NCBI RefSeq assembly: GCF_900112225.1
Contig: NZ_FOLD01000032.1
Coordinates: forward strand, 1 to 61,481
Direction: 5' to 3'
DNA length: 61,481 bases
Source of the DNA: Massilia yuzhufengensis
GTDB taxonomy: Bacteria; Pseudomonadota; Gammaproteobacteria; Burkholderiales; Burkholderiaceae_D
Shown: piece after piece, positions 34,351-43,058 of the stretch
Layout: every line of letters begins with the position of its first letter
Position numbering within the stretch: the stretch's first letter is position 1
Notes under the pieces: generated by a model
The model's database searches: none
What the model was told of the DNA's origin: nothing
The model's input: the letters and a program-made list of their open reading frames with translations, nothing else
Made by a program: the position numbers and the translations under genes

Positions 34351-34356
34351 TATAAT
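34351..34356 (+). promoter_or_regulatory. Probable -10 box upstream of prfB
   Basis: A perfect TATAAT 42 bases before the prfB ATG. No good -35 box is visible at the right distance. Confidence 0.4.
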
Positions 34357-34397
34357 CGAAGGTTCGATTTAACCTACTCACCGGACTGCCAAACACC

Positions 34398-35508
34398 ATG
34401 GAAGCTGAACGCATCAACGCCATCTCCGCCCTGCTGAACGACCTGACGGGTCGCGAGGCCGAACTTCGGAGGTATCTTTGACTTCGACCGGAAGTCAGAG
34501 AAACTAGAGCAGGTCAACGAAGAACTGGAAGACCCGACCGTCTGGAACGACCAGAAGCGGGCCCAGGACCTCGGCAAGGAAAAGAAGGCCCTCGAGGCCG
34601 TCGTGCTCACGCTCGAAAAAGCCAGGACCGACTTGGCTGACGCCTCCGACCTGTTCGCCATGGCGCGCGAAGAAGGCGACGACGACACCCTGGAGGCCAT
34701 CGGCGGCGACGCGGAAGCCATCCAGAAGATCATCGAGGCGATGGAATTCCGCCGGATGTTCAGCAACCCGATGGACCACGCCAGCTGCTTCATCGACATC
34801 CAGGCCGGCGCCGGCGGCACCGAAGCCCAGGACTGGGCCTCGATGCTGCTGCGCCAGTACCTGCGCTATTGCGAACGCAAGGGCTTCAAGGCCGAGATCC
34901 TGGAACAGTCCGAGGGTGAAGTCGCGGGCATCAAGACCGCCACCATCAAGGTCGACGGCGAGTACGCCTATGGCCACCTGCGCACCGAGACCGGCGTGCA
35001 CCGCCTGGTGCGCAAGTCGCCGTTCGACTCGGCCAATGGCCGCCACACCTCGTTCACCTCGCTGTTCGTGTACCCGGAAGTGGACGACTCGATCGAAATC
35101 GAGATCAACCCGGCCGACGTGCGCATCGACACCTACCGCGCATCCGGCGCGGGCGGACAGCACATCAACAAGACCGACTCCGCGGTGCGCCTGACGCACG
35201 GCCCGTCGGGCATCGTGGTGCAGTGCCAGAACGACCGCTCGCAGCACCGCAACAAGGCCGAAGCCTGGGACATGCTGCGCGCCAAGCTGTTCGAGCTCGA
35301 GATGCGCAACCGCATGAGCGAACAGCAGAAACTGGAAGACTCCAAGACCGACGTCGGCTGGGGCCACCAGATCCGCTCCTACGTGCTGGACCAGTCGCGC
35401 ATCAAGGACTTGCGTACCGGTTTCGAGACCGGCAACACCAAGAACGTGCTGGACGGCGACCTGGACGACTTCATCTCCGCTTCGCTCAAGCAGGGCGTAG
35501 GCGCATGA
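34398..35508 (+). CDS. prfB: Peptide chain release factor 2, with programmed +1 frameshift
   Basis: RF2 recognises UGA and UAA stop codons. Reading from ATG 34398, the first 27 codons end ...TAT CTT and then meet an in-frame TGA (34479-34481) followed by C. A Shine-Dalgarno-like CGGAGG stands just upstream (34467-34472). Slipping +1 at CTTT gives GAC and opens the rest of the protein, about 369 residues in all. GGQ is visible in GAGGQHINKTDSAVRLTH and the SPF anticodon-like motif in KSPFDSANGRHTSF. The TGA is the classical RF2 autoregulatory site: low RF2 promotes the frameshift. The stop overlaps the next gene (ATGA). Confidence 0.96.
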
Positions 35509-36173
35509 CGAAGGCGGCACGCGCCTTCGTGTTCGACATGGACGGCACCATCGTCGACAACATGGCCTTCCATACCAGCTCGTGGATCAGTTTCTTCGCG
35601 CGCCGCGGCCAGTTGCTCGACGCGGACGACTTCTTCCGCGCCACCGCCGGCCGACAGGGCGGCGAGATCATGCGCAGCTACCTGGGCGAGCACCTGTCGG
35701 ACGACGAGGTGGCGCTGCTCAATCACGAGAAGGAATCGGTCTACCGCGAGCTGTATGCGCCGCATCGCAAGGCGGTGGCCGGTTTCGACGAACTGGTGGC
35801 CCAGGCCAAGGCCGATGGCGTCAAGCTGGCCGTCGCCACCGCAGCGCCGCCCGCCAACATCGACTTCACGCTCGACGGCCTGGATGTGCGCAAGCATTTC
35901 GACGCCGTGGTCGGCGCGGCCGACGTCGCACGCGGCAAGCCCCACCCCGACGTGTTCCTGAAGGCCGCCGAGCGCTGCGGCGTGGCGCCCGAGCACTGCA
36001 TCGTGTTCGAAGACGCGCCGCTGGGCGTGGAAGCGGCGCGCCGCGCAGGCATGCGCTGCATCGTGCTGACCACCACCCTGCCGGCCGCCAATTTCGCCGA
36101 CTACGACAACGTCATTGCCATCGCGCGCGACTTTTCCGAACTGCCGGCCGCGCTGCTGTTCGCCGCCGAATAA
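35505..36173 (+). CDS. HAD-superfamily hydrolase, beta-phosphoglucomutase-like
   Basis: 222 residues. HAD motif I FDMDGTIVD (nucleophile first Asp), cap domain (about 20-90), motif II VATAAPPAN, motif III Lys in ARGKPHPDVFLKAAE, and motif IV FEDAPLGVEAARRAGM. This pattern is that of the beta-phosphoglucomutase/phosphoglycolate phosphatase branch; the substrate is open. ATG overlaps the prfB stop by 4 bases, and lysS follows by 25 bases, so it is inserted in the conserved prfB-lysS pair. Confidence 0.88.
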   Translation: MTKAARAFVFDMDGTIVDNMAFHTSSWISFFARRGQLLDADDFFRATAGRQGGEIMRSYLGEHLSDDEVALLNHEKESVYRELYAPHRKAVAGFDELVAQAKADGVKLAVATAAPPANIDFTLDGLDVRKHFDAVVGAADVARGKPHPDVFLKAAERCGVAPEHCIVFEDAPLGVEAARRAGMRCIVLTTTLPAANFADYDNVIAIARDFSELPAALLFAAE

Positions 36174-36198
36174 CTTAACAAGAACTGCCTATCCAATC

Positions 36199-37734
36199 AT
36201 GACTACGGAAAACCAAGACCAGTCGCCAGTCGTGGCGCTCGATGAGAACAAGATCATGGCCGAGCGCCGCCAGAAGCTGGCCGCGATCCGCCAGCAGGGC
36301 ATCGCCTTCCCGAACGACTTCGTCCCCCAGCACAAGGCCGCCGACCTGGTCGAGACCTACAGCGGCAAGACCCGCGAAGAACTCGAAGCCGAGCCGGTGG
36401 CGGTGGTGATGGCCGGCCGCATGATGCTGCGCCGCGAAGCCGGCAAGAAGGCCGCGTTCGCGACCCTGCAGGACAGCTCGGGCCCGGCCGCCAGCGGCCG
36501 CATCCAGATCTATGTCACGCTCGATTCTACCGGCGAAGAGGCCATGGAAGCGCTGCGCAGCTACGACCTGGGCGACATCCTGGGCATCGAAGGCACGCTC
36601 TTCAAGACCAAGACCGACGAACTGACTGTCAAGGTGAGCAAGCTGCGCCTGATCGCCAAGGCACTGCGCCCGCTGCCGGACAAGTTCCACGGCCTGGCCG
36701 ACCAGGAGACCAAGTACCGCCAGCGTTACGTCGACCTGATCATGAACGAAGACACGCGCCGCACCTTCAAGGCGCGTACCGCCGCGATGTCGTCGATGCG
36801 CCGCTTCATGGAAGACAACGGCTTCATGGAAGTCGAGACCCCGATGCTGCACCCGATCCCGGGCGGCGCCGCTGCAAAACCTTTCGTCACCCACCACAAC
36901 GCGCTGGACATGGAAATGTACCTGCGCATCGCGCCTGAGCTCTACCTGAAGCGCCTGGTGGTGGGCGGTTTCGACCGCGTGTTCGAAGTGAACCGCAACT
37001 TCCGCAACGAAGGCGTATCGGTCCGCCACAATCCGGAATTCACGATGATGGAATTCTACGCGGCCTACACCGACTACAAGTGGATCATGAACTTCACCGA
37101 GCAGGTGATCCGCCAGGCCGCGATCGATTCGAACGGCAGCGCGGTGCTGAGCTACGGCGGCCGCGAACTCGACCTGTCCAAGCCTTTCCAGCGCCTGACC
37201 ATCGTCGAAGCGATCGACAAGTACGCGCCGGGTTATACGCCCGAGCAGCTGGGCGACATGGAGTTCATCAAGGGCGAGCTGAAGAAGTTCGGCGTCAAGC
37301 CTTTCGCCAACGCCGGCCTGGGCGCGCTGCAACTGGCGCTGTTCGAGGAAACCGCCGAAGCCCTGCTGTGGGAACCGACCTTCATCATCGACTATCCCGT
37401 CGAAGTCTCGCCGCTGGCCCGTGCTTCCGACGTGCGCGAAGGGATCACCGAGCGTTTCGAGCTGTTCATGGTGGGCCGCGAGATCGCCAACGGCTTCTCG
37501 GAGCTGAACGATCCGGAAGACCAGGCGGCGCGCTTCCTGGCGCAGGTGGCGGCCAAGGATGCCGGGGACGACGAAGCGATGTTCTACGACGCCGACTACA
37601 TCCGCGCGCTGGAATACGGCATGCCGCCGGCAGGTGGCTGCGGGATCGGGATCGACCGCTTGATGATGCTGATTACGGACTCGCCGAACATCCGCGACGT
37701 GCTGCTGTTCCCGCACTTGCGTAAAGAGGACTGA
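36199..37734 (+). CDS. lysS: Lysyl-tRNA synthetase, class II
   Basis: 511 residues (E. coli LysS has 505). An N-terminal OB-fold anticodon-binding domain (about 55-180) is followed by the class II catalytic core. Motif 1 is FMEDNGFMEVETPMLHPIPG, motif 2 is RVFEVNRNFRNEGVSVRHNPEF and motif 3 is GCGIGIDRLMMLITD. It charges tRNA-Lys in the cytosol. It is the third gene of the prfB operon and is closed by a strong terminator. Confidence 0.97.
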   Translation: MTTENQDQSPVVALDENKIMAERRQKLAAIRQQGIAFPNDFVPQHKAADLVETYSGKTREELEAEPVAVVMAGRMMLRREAGKKAAFATLQDSSGPAASGRIQIYVTLDSTGEEAMEALRSYDLGDILGIEGTLFKTKTDELTVKVSKLRLIAKALRPLPDKFHGLADQETKYRQRYVDLIMNEDTRRTFKARTAAMSSMRRFMEDNGFMEVETPMLHPIPGGAAAKPFVTHHNALDMEMYLRIAPELYLKRLVVGGFDRVFEVNRNFRNEGVSVRHNPEFTMMEFYAAYTDYKWIMNFTEQVIRQAAIDSNGSAVLSYGGRELDLSKPFQRLTIVEAIDKYAPGYTPEQLGDMEFIKGELKKFGVKPFANAGLGALQLALFEETAEALLWEPTFIIDYPVEVSPLARASDVREGITERFELFMVGREIANGFSELNDPEDQAARFLAQVAAKDAGDDEAMFYDADYIRALEYGMPPAGGCGIGIDRLMMLITDSPNIRDVLLFPHLRKED

Positions 37735-37770
37735 GTGCTGGGCCGCTGAAGCGGCTCGATGCATGAGATA

Positions 37771-37802
37771 AGGCGGCCGTGTGAAAACACGGCCGCCTTT
37801 TT
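37771..37802 (+). terminator. Rho-independent terminator after lysS
   Basis: An 11-12 bp stem (GGCGGCCGTGT and complement) closed by a GAAA tetraloop (37783-37786) and followed by five T. It ends the prfB-HAD-lysS operon before the converging ppnN. Confidence 0.9.
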
Positions 37803-37877
37803 CTAGTTAGCTGAAAAACCGTCATGCGCGCCACTGGCGCGTACGACGCTGCTGGGGCGTCTGACCTAAACTGCGCC

Positions 37878-39248
37878 TTACTGCACCACCGTATAACAGG
37901 GCACATACGCCTTGCCCGGCAACTTCATCCGGCTCTGTTCCACGAACGAGGTCAGCAGCGCATCCATCGGTCCCATGAGCGCACTTTCGCCCTGGATCTC
38001 GTACTTGCCATACTGCTCGATCGCCCGGATCCCCTCTTCCTTCACATTCCCCGCCACGATGCCCGAAAACGCCCGGCGCAGGTTGGCCGCCAGGTGGTGG
38101 GTTTCCTGGTTGCGGTGCAGCTTCAGGTTGCGCATGTTCTCGTGGGTCGGGCGGAACGGCTTCTGGAATTCCGGATCGATCTTGAGCCGCCAGTTGAAGT
38201 AATACGCGTCGCTGTGCGCCTTGCGGAATTCGCGCACCGTCTTGATCCCGGCCGACATCGCCTTGGCCACCGCTTCCGGATCGTCGATGATGATCTGGTA
38301 GCGCTGCTGGGCCGCGGGGCCCAGCGTGAGGCCGATGAACTGGTCGATCTGGTCGAAGTAGGCGCGCGCCGTGGCAGGGCCGGTGAAGATGAGCGGGAAC
38401 GGCATCTCGGCGTTATCCGGATGCAGCAGGATGCCGAGGATGTACAGGATTTCCTCGGCGGTGCCGGCGCCGCCCGGGAACACGATGATGCCGTGGCCGG
38501 TGCGGACAAACGCTTCCAGCCGCTTTTCGATATCCGGCATGATCACCAGGTCGTTGACGATCGGGTTCGGCGATTCGGCCGCGATAATGCCTGGCTCCGA
38601 AATGCCGAGATAGCGCCCGCCATGCATGCGCTGCTTGGAGTGGCCGATGGCCGCGCCTTTCATCGGGCCTTTCATGGCGCCGGGACCGCAGCCGGTGCAG
38701 ATATCGAGCTCGCGCAAGCCAAGCGCATAGCCGACTTCCTTGGTGTAGTTGTATTCCACCCGCGAGATCGAGTGGCCGCCCCAGCACACCACCAGGTTCG
38801 GGCTGCGCTGCGGCTGCAGGATGTTCGCATTACGCAGGATATGGAACACGGCATCCGTGATGCCTTCCGGGCGATTCAGGTCGAAGCGCGGATTGTCGGT
38901 GACTTCGAAATGGACATAGACGATATCGCGCAACACCGAGAACAGGTGCTCATGGATACCGCGAATCATCTGGCCGTCGACGAAGGCGATGCCGGGGGCG
39001 CCGCGGATGTCGAGCTTGATGCCGCGCTCGCGCTGCAGGATGCTGATATCGAAACTCTGGTAGCGCTCGAGCAGCTCCTTGCCGTCGTCGATCGAGCTGC
39101 CGCAATTGAGGACCGCAAGCGCGCACTTGCGGAAAATGTCGTACAAACCGGCCTTGCTGGTATCGAGCAGCTTGGCCACTTCAGCTTTGGACAGGACTTC
39201 GAGACGGCCTTCCGGAGAAATGAGGATATCGACAACGTCATGGCTCAT
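37878..39248 (-). CDS. ppnN: Pyrimidine/purine nucleotide 5'-monophosphate nucleosidase
   Basis: 456 residues (E. coli PpnN has 454). The central LOG/Rossmann-like domain carries VCWGGHSISRVEY, CTGCGPGAMKGPMKGAAIGH and the signature PGGAGTAEEILYIL. N- and C-terminal extensions around it are specific to PpnN. It hydrolyses nucleoside monophosphates to base and ribose-5-phosphate and in E. coli is stimulated by (p)ppGpp. The start is the ATG giving MSHDVVDILISPEG; upstream in-frame codons are not family-like. Confidence 0.93.
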   Translation of the reverse strand: MSHDVVDILISPEGRLEVLSKAEVAKLLDTSKAGLYDIFRKCALAVLNCGSSIDDGKELLERYQSFDISILQRERGIKLDIRGAPGIAFVDGQMIRGIHEHLFSVLRDIVYVHFEVTDNPRFDLNRPEGITDAVFHILRNANILQPQRSPNLVVCWGGHSISRVEYNYTKEVGYALGLRELDICTGCGPGAMKGPMKGAAIGHSKQRMHGGRYLGISEPGIIAAESPNPIVNDLVIMPDIEKRLEAFVRTGHGIIVFPGGAGTAEEILYILGILLHPDNAEMPFPLIFTGPATARAYFDQIDQFIGLTLGPAAQQRYQIIIDDPEAVAKAMSAGIKTVREFRKAHSDAYYFNWRLKIDPEFQKPFRPTHENMRNLKLHRNQETHHLAANLRRAFSGIVAGNVKEEGIRAIEQYGKYEIQGESALMGPMDALLTSFVEQSRMKLPGKAYVPCYTVVQ

Positions 39249-39514
39249 GGTTTTGTTTTCCCTTTCATTCTGTAATACGGTGTGGCCTGCTGCCAATATA
39301 CGCCAAACTGCGCGCTTATTGCGCCCCAATAGGGGGCATTGCATGAGGCAGGTCGCACCATTCGCGAACGTCAATACCACAACCCGAAAAAGTTCGCTTG
39401 CGATGAGCGATTTACACTAAAATGCGTGCCTATTGGAATTTCCGGGCAACCGTAAAGCTCCATACAAAAACGATCGATTTTAGATAATGACTTATTAACT
39501 TTTGGAGGAACCGC

Positions 39515-41014
39515 ATGAGCGGTGCAGCTATTCCAGCCAAGGGAGAACTTCCAGAATTCAAACAGATCATGGGCCATCCAGCGCCATTGTGGATGCTGTT
39601 CATGACTGAATTCTGGGAGCGCTTCGCTTTCTACGGCATTCGTTGGGCCCTGGTGCTTTACATCGTCACCCAGTTCTACGGCGGCGACGCTGTCGGCCAG
39701 GCCGACGCCAACCTTACCTACGGTTCCTACCTCGCGCTGGTGTATGCCGGCGCCGTCTTCGGCGGCTACGTTGCCGACCGTGTCATCGGCTACCAGCGTT
39801 CGATCCTCGTCGGCGCGGTCTTCATGGCGGCCGGCCTGTTCATGATTACCCTGCCTGACCAGGACATCTTCAAGCTCGGCCTGGCCACCATCATCGTCGG
39901 CAACGGCATGTTCAAGCCGAACATCTCGGCCATGGTCGGCCAGCTGTACTCGCTGAACGACACCCGCCGCGATTCGGGCTTCACCATCTTCTACATGGGC
40001 ATCAACGCCGGCGCATTCTTCGCGCCGATCGTGACCGGCCTGCTGGCGGAGAAATTCGGTTCGCCGGACACCCCGGCCTACAAGGTGGTCTTTGCCGCCG
40101 CCGGCATCGGCATGCTGCTGGCGCTGGTGTGGTTCTTCATCGGCCGCAAGCAGCTCAAGGGCATCGGCGCACCGGTCGGCGAACTGGCCAGCCCGAAGCG
40201 CCTGATCGGCGTCATCGTCGGCGCCCTGGTCGTGATCCCGATCGTCTACATGCTGCTGCGCGCTGGCGCCGCCAACCTGCAGATCGTGTTGTCGATCATG
40301 TTCGTGATCCTGGCCATCATGCTGATCGTCGAAGGCGTCCGCGAAGGCAAGGTTTCACGCGACAAGACCATCGCCATGATGATCATCTTCTTCTTCAACA
40401 TCCTGTTCTGGTGCTTCTTCGAGCAGGCCGGCAGCTCGTTCACCTTCCTGGCCAACGAAATCGTCAACCGCAACATCTTCGGTTGGGAGATGAAGGTTGC
40501 GTACTTCCAGTCGGTGAATTCGGTGGCGATCATCCTGTTTGCGCCGATCATCGCCGCGATCTGGGTGTGGGCCGGCAAGCGTAACGCGAACCCGTCGATC
40601 CCGCGCAAATTCGGCCTGGGCATCATCATCAACGGCCTGGCCTTCGGCCTGCTGATGTACGCCCTGTCGCAGCTGCTCGACCCGGTCGGCCAGATCCCGG
40701 CCTGGACCCTGCTGGCGGTGTACACGATCCAGTCGATCGGTGAGCTGTGCCTGTCGCCGATCGGCCTGTCGATGGTCACCAAGCTGGCACCGACCCGCCT
40801 GGTGGGCCTGGGCATGGGCGGCTGGTTCCTGTCGACCGGTATCGGCAACAACCTGTCGGGCATCTTCGCCTCGCACGTGTCGGGTGAGACCGGCATGTCG
40901 GTTGCCTCGGCGCTCGATGGCTACACCTCCGGCTTCTGGATCCTGCTGGTGGGCGGCGTGCTGCTGTTCCTGCTGGCGCCGGTGATCCAGAAACTGATGC
41001 ACGGCGTGAAGTAA
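39515..41014 (+). CDS. POT/PTR2-family proton-coupled peptide transporter
   Basis: 499 residues with about 14 hydrophobic segments. The proton-coupling motif EFWERFAFYGIRW (ExxERFxYYG type) is in TM1. The PTR2 signatures FGGYVADRVIGYQRSI and FTIFYMGINAGAFFAPI follow, and NGMFKPNISAMVGQLY is also conserved. It imports di- and tripeptides. GGAGG (39501-39506 region) lies well placed before ATG. An OPT peptide transporter is encoded 2 kb away. Confidence 0.93.
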   Translation: MSGAAIPAKGELPEFKQIMGHPAPLWMLFMTEFWERFAFYGIRWALVLYIVTQFYGGDAVGQADANLTYGSYLALVYAGAVFGGYVADRVIGYQRSILVGAVFMAAGLFMITLPDQDIFKLGLATIIVGNGMFKPNISAMVGQLYSLNDTRRDSGFTIFYMGINAGAFFAPIVTGLLAEKFGSPDTPAYKVVFAAAGIGMLLALVWFFIGRKQLKGIGAPVGELASPKRLIGVIVGALVVIPIVYMLLRAGAANLQIVLSIMFVILAIMLIVEGVREGKVSRDKTIAMMIIFFFNILFWCFFEQAGSSFTFLANEIVNRNIFGWEMKVAYFQSVNSVAIILFAPIIAAIWVWAGKRNANPSIPRKFGLGIIINGLAFGLLMYALSQLLDPVGQIPAWTLLAVYTIQSIGELCLSPIGLSMVTKLAPTRLVGLGMGGWFLSTGIGNNLSGIFASHVSGETGMSVASALDGYTSGFWILLVGGVLLFLLAPVIQKLMHGVK

Positions 41015-41033
41015 GCAGTCAATCGCTCCACGT

Positions 41034-41065
41034 AAAAACGGCGGCCTTGCGAGGCCGCCGTTTTT
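41034..41065. terminator. Bidirectional terminator between the POT and LysR genes
   Basis: Symmetric AAAAACGGCGGCC ... GGCCGCCGTTTTT around a 6-base loop, with T-runs in both orientations. It serves the two converging genes. Confidence 0.88.
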
Positions 41066-41080
41066 CATTTGATGGCGCAT

Positions 41081-41995
41081 TCAGCGCCGGTCCAGCGTCG
41101 ACTCCATCGCCTGCATCTCGGCCACCATCCAGTCGCGGAAGCGCTGCACCTTCAGCATGTGTTCCTTGTGCGGATTGACCAGAAAGCGGTAGCCGCTCTC
41201 GAAGCGCGCGCTGCGGCAGGGAATCTGGCGCAGCGCGCCGGACTGGATATCCTCGAACGCGATCCCGTAGGGCACCAGCGCCACCCCCTGCCCGGCCACC
41301 GCGGCCTGCACCAGCACGCCCCAGTGGGTATAGCCGCGCGAAAAATCGTACTTGCCCTTGAGCGCCTTGTTCACATTGAGCAGCTGCAGCCAGGCTTCCG
41401 GCGACTGCACCACCAGCAGGTGGTGCTGCGGCAGGTCGGCCAGGCCCAGGGCCTCCTGGCCCGGCGCGAGCAGCTCGGGGCTGTAGACCGGCACCAGGCG
41501 CTCGCGGAACAGCACCGTGGGGTCGCCTTCGGTCACCGGGCCATAGCGGATCGCGACGTCGGTGCTGTCGGCCTGCAGGTCCACCGGCGCGTCGTTGGAA
41601 TCGATGCGGATGTCGAGCTCCGGGTACTGCTTGGTGAAGCGGTGCATGCGCGGCACCAGCCACTTGATGGCGATCGAATGGGTGGTCGAGATGCGCAGCA
41701 CGGCTTCCTCGTCGCCGCGCTGCAGGGCGGCGAGCTTGGCGCGCAGGTCGGCCAGCATGCGCCCGGTGGCGATTGCCAGTTCCTGCCCTTTCTCGGTCAG
41801 CGAGATGTGGCGCGGATGGCGCACGAACAAGGGGAAGCCGACGTTCTCCTCGAGCTGCTTGACCTGGAGGCTGACCGCCGCCGGGGTCTTGTGCAGCTCG
41901 CGCGCGGCCAGCTTGAAGCTGCCCCAGCGCGCGGCGCACTCGAAGTCGATCAGCCCGGACAGGCTGCGCAAGGGTTTCACGCCCCCTCCATGCAT
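41081..41995 (-). CDS. LysR-family transcriptional regulator (GcvA-like)
   Basis: 304 residues. Winged HTH at the N-terminus (LIDFECAARWGSFKLAAREL then TPAAVSLQVKQLEENVGFPL) and a LysR substrate-binding domain with AIKWLVPRMHRFTKQYPELD and DVAIRYGPVTEGD, the pattern of the GcvA branch. GTG 41980 is a strong alternative start because GGAGG lies directly upstream of it. It is divergent from the epimerase-like gene across a 90-base gap, so that gene is a candidate target along with its own promoter. Confidence 0.88.
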   Translation of the reverse strand: MHGGGVKPLRSLSGLIDFECAARWGSFKLAARELHKTPAAVSLQVKQLEENVGFPLFVRHPRHISLTEKGQELAIATGRMLADLRAKLAALQRGDEEAVLRISTTHSIAIKWLVPRMHRFTKQYPELDIRIDSNDAPVDLQADSTDVAIRYGPVTEGDPTVLFRERLVPVYSPELLAPGQEALGLADLPQHHLLVVQSPEAWLQLLNVNKALKGKYDFSRGYTHWGVLVQAAVAGQGVALVPYGIAFEDIQSGALRQIPCRSARFESGYRFLVNPHKEHMLKVQRFRDWMVAEMQAMESTLDRR

Positions 41996-42085
41996 AAGTT
42001 TTTTTTATTCAAAGCCAGTGCTTTTTCTCGGTTGATGGAATTTGCTGCTTTGCAGAAAATATACTCGATCCTACAAGGAAAAGTC

Positions 42086-43009
42086 ATGGCAAAGAACATA
42101 CTGGTGATCGGCGGAACCCGCTACTTCGGCAAGCTCCTGGTCCAGCGCCTGCTGCGCGCAGGCCACCGGGTGACCATCGCCACGCGCGGCTACGCGCCCG
42201 ACCCCTTCGGCGAGCGGATCACCCGCGTACGTGTCGACCGCCGCAACGAGCATGCGATGCGCAACGCCTTCCGCGACGGCATGTTCGACATCGTCTACGA
42301 CCAGATGTGCTATTCGCCGCTGGACGCGGCCATTTCGGTGCGGGTCTTTGCCGGCCGGGTCGGCCGCTACGTCATGACCTCGACCATCGACGCCTACCGC
42401 GACGCCGCGCCGAGCCATGGCGCCTTGCGCGAAAGCGACCTGCCGGTGCTGGCCCAGCCGATCGACACCGCCTACCCGTGGCACGATCCGGCGCGCGCGA
42501 TCGAGAGCTACGTGGCCGGCAAGCTGCAGGCCGAGGCCTACCTGGTGCGCGACGGCAGCCTGCCGCTGGCCACCGTGCGCATGGCGCATGTGCTGGGTGG
42601 GCCGGAAGAATTTACCGGGCGCCTGGCCCACTACGTCGACCTGGTGCGCCTGGGCGCCACGCTGCGCTATTCGAATGGGCAGGCGAAAGTGTCGTTCATG
42701 GAGGCACAGGAGGCGGCCGATTTCCTGGTCTGGACCGGCGCCCAGGATTTCCGCGGGCCGGTGAATGCGGCGGCCGATGGCGCGCTGTCGGCGCTGGAAC
42801 TGCATGCCCGCGTGGCGCAGGTGCTGGGCGGGACCCCGCGCGCGGCCAAGGTAGCGCAGCCGGAAGCGCCGGGGGTGCTGTCGCCCTTCGATTTCGCAGC
42901 GCCCCTGGTGCTCGACACCACGCGCGCCAGGGCACTGGGCTACCGCTTCAGCCACACCGACGAGTGGCTGGACGACGCGATACGCCACCACGACCTGGCC
43001 TTCGTCTAG
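42086..43009 (+). CDS. NAD-dependent epimerase/dehydratase-like protein (atypical SDR)
   Basis: 307 residues. The N-terminal Rossmann dinucleotide motif is ILVIGGTRYFG (GGTxxxG). Further segments are YVMTSTIDAYRD, ESYVAGKLQAEAYL (YxxxK-like) and VRMAHVLGGPEEFTGR. It has the look of extended or atypical short-chain dehydrogenases that act on nucleotide sugars or as reductases; the substrate is unknown. It starts at ATG with AAGGA upstream and is divergently paired with the LysR gene. Confidence 0.8.
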   Translation: MAKNILVIGGTRYFGKLLVQRLLRAGHRVTIATRGYAPDPFGERITRVRVDRRNEHAMRNAFRDGMFDIVYDQMCYSPLDAAISVRVFAGRVGRYVMTSTIDAYRDAAPSHGALRESDLPVLAQPIDTAYPWHDPARAIESYVAGKLQAEAYLVRDGSLPLATVRMAHVLGGPEEFTGRLAHYVDLVRLGATLRYSNGQAKVSFMEAQEAADFLVWTGAQDFRGPVNAAADGALSALELHARVAQVLGGTPRAAKVAQPEAPGVLSPFDFAAPLVLDTTRARALGYRFSHTDEWLDDAIRHHDLAFV

Positions 43010-43024
43010 AACGAGCGCCCAATG

Positions 43025-43056
43025 AAAAATGGCCCGGAGCGATCCGGGCCATTTTT
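43025..43056. terminator. Bidirectional terminator between the epimerase and OPT genes
   Basis: A perfect 14-bp stem AAAAATGGCCCGGA with complement, GCGA tetraloop (43039-43042) and T-runs on both strands. Confidence 0.9.
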
Positions 43057-43058
43057 TA

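Noticed and set aside
32319..34355. Long plus-strand frame opposite cpdB
   Set aside because: Shadow of cpdB, which has a signal peptide and full metallophosphoesterase motifs.
39249..39514. Promoters in the gap between ppnN and the POT transporter
   Set aside because: AT-rich words such as TAGATAAT are present, but I could not pair a -10 and -35 box at proper spacing.
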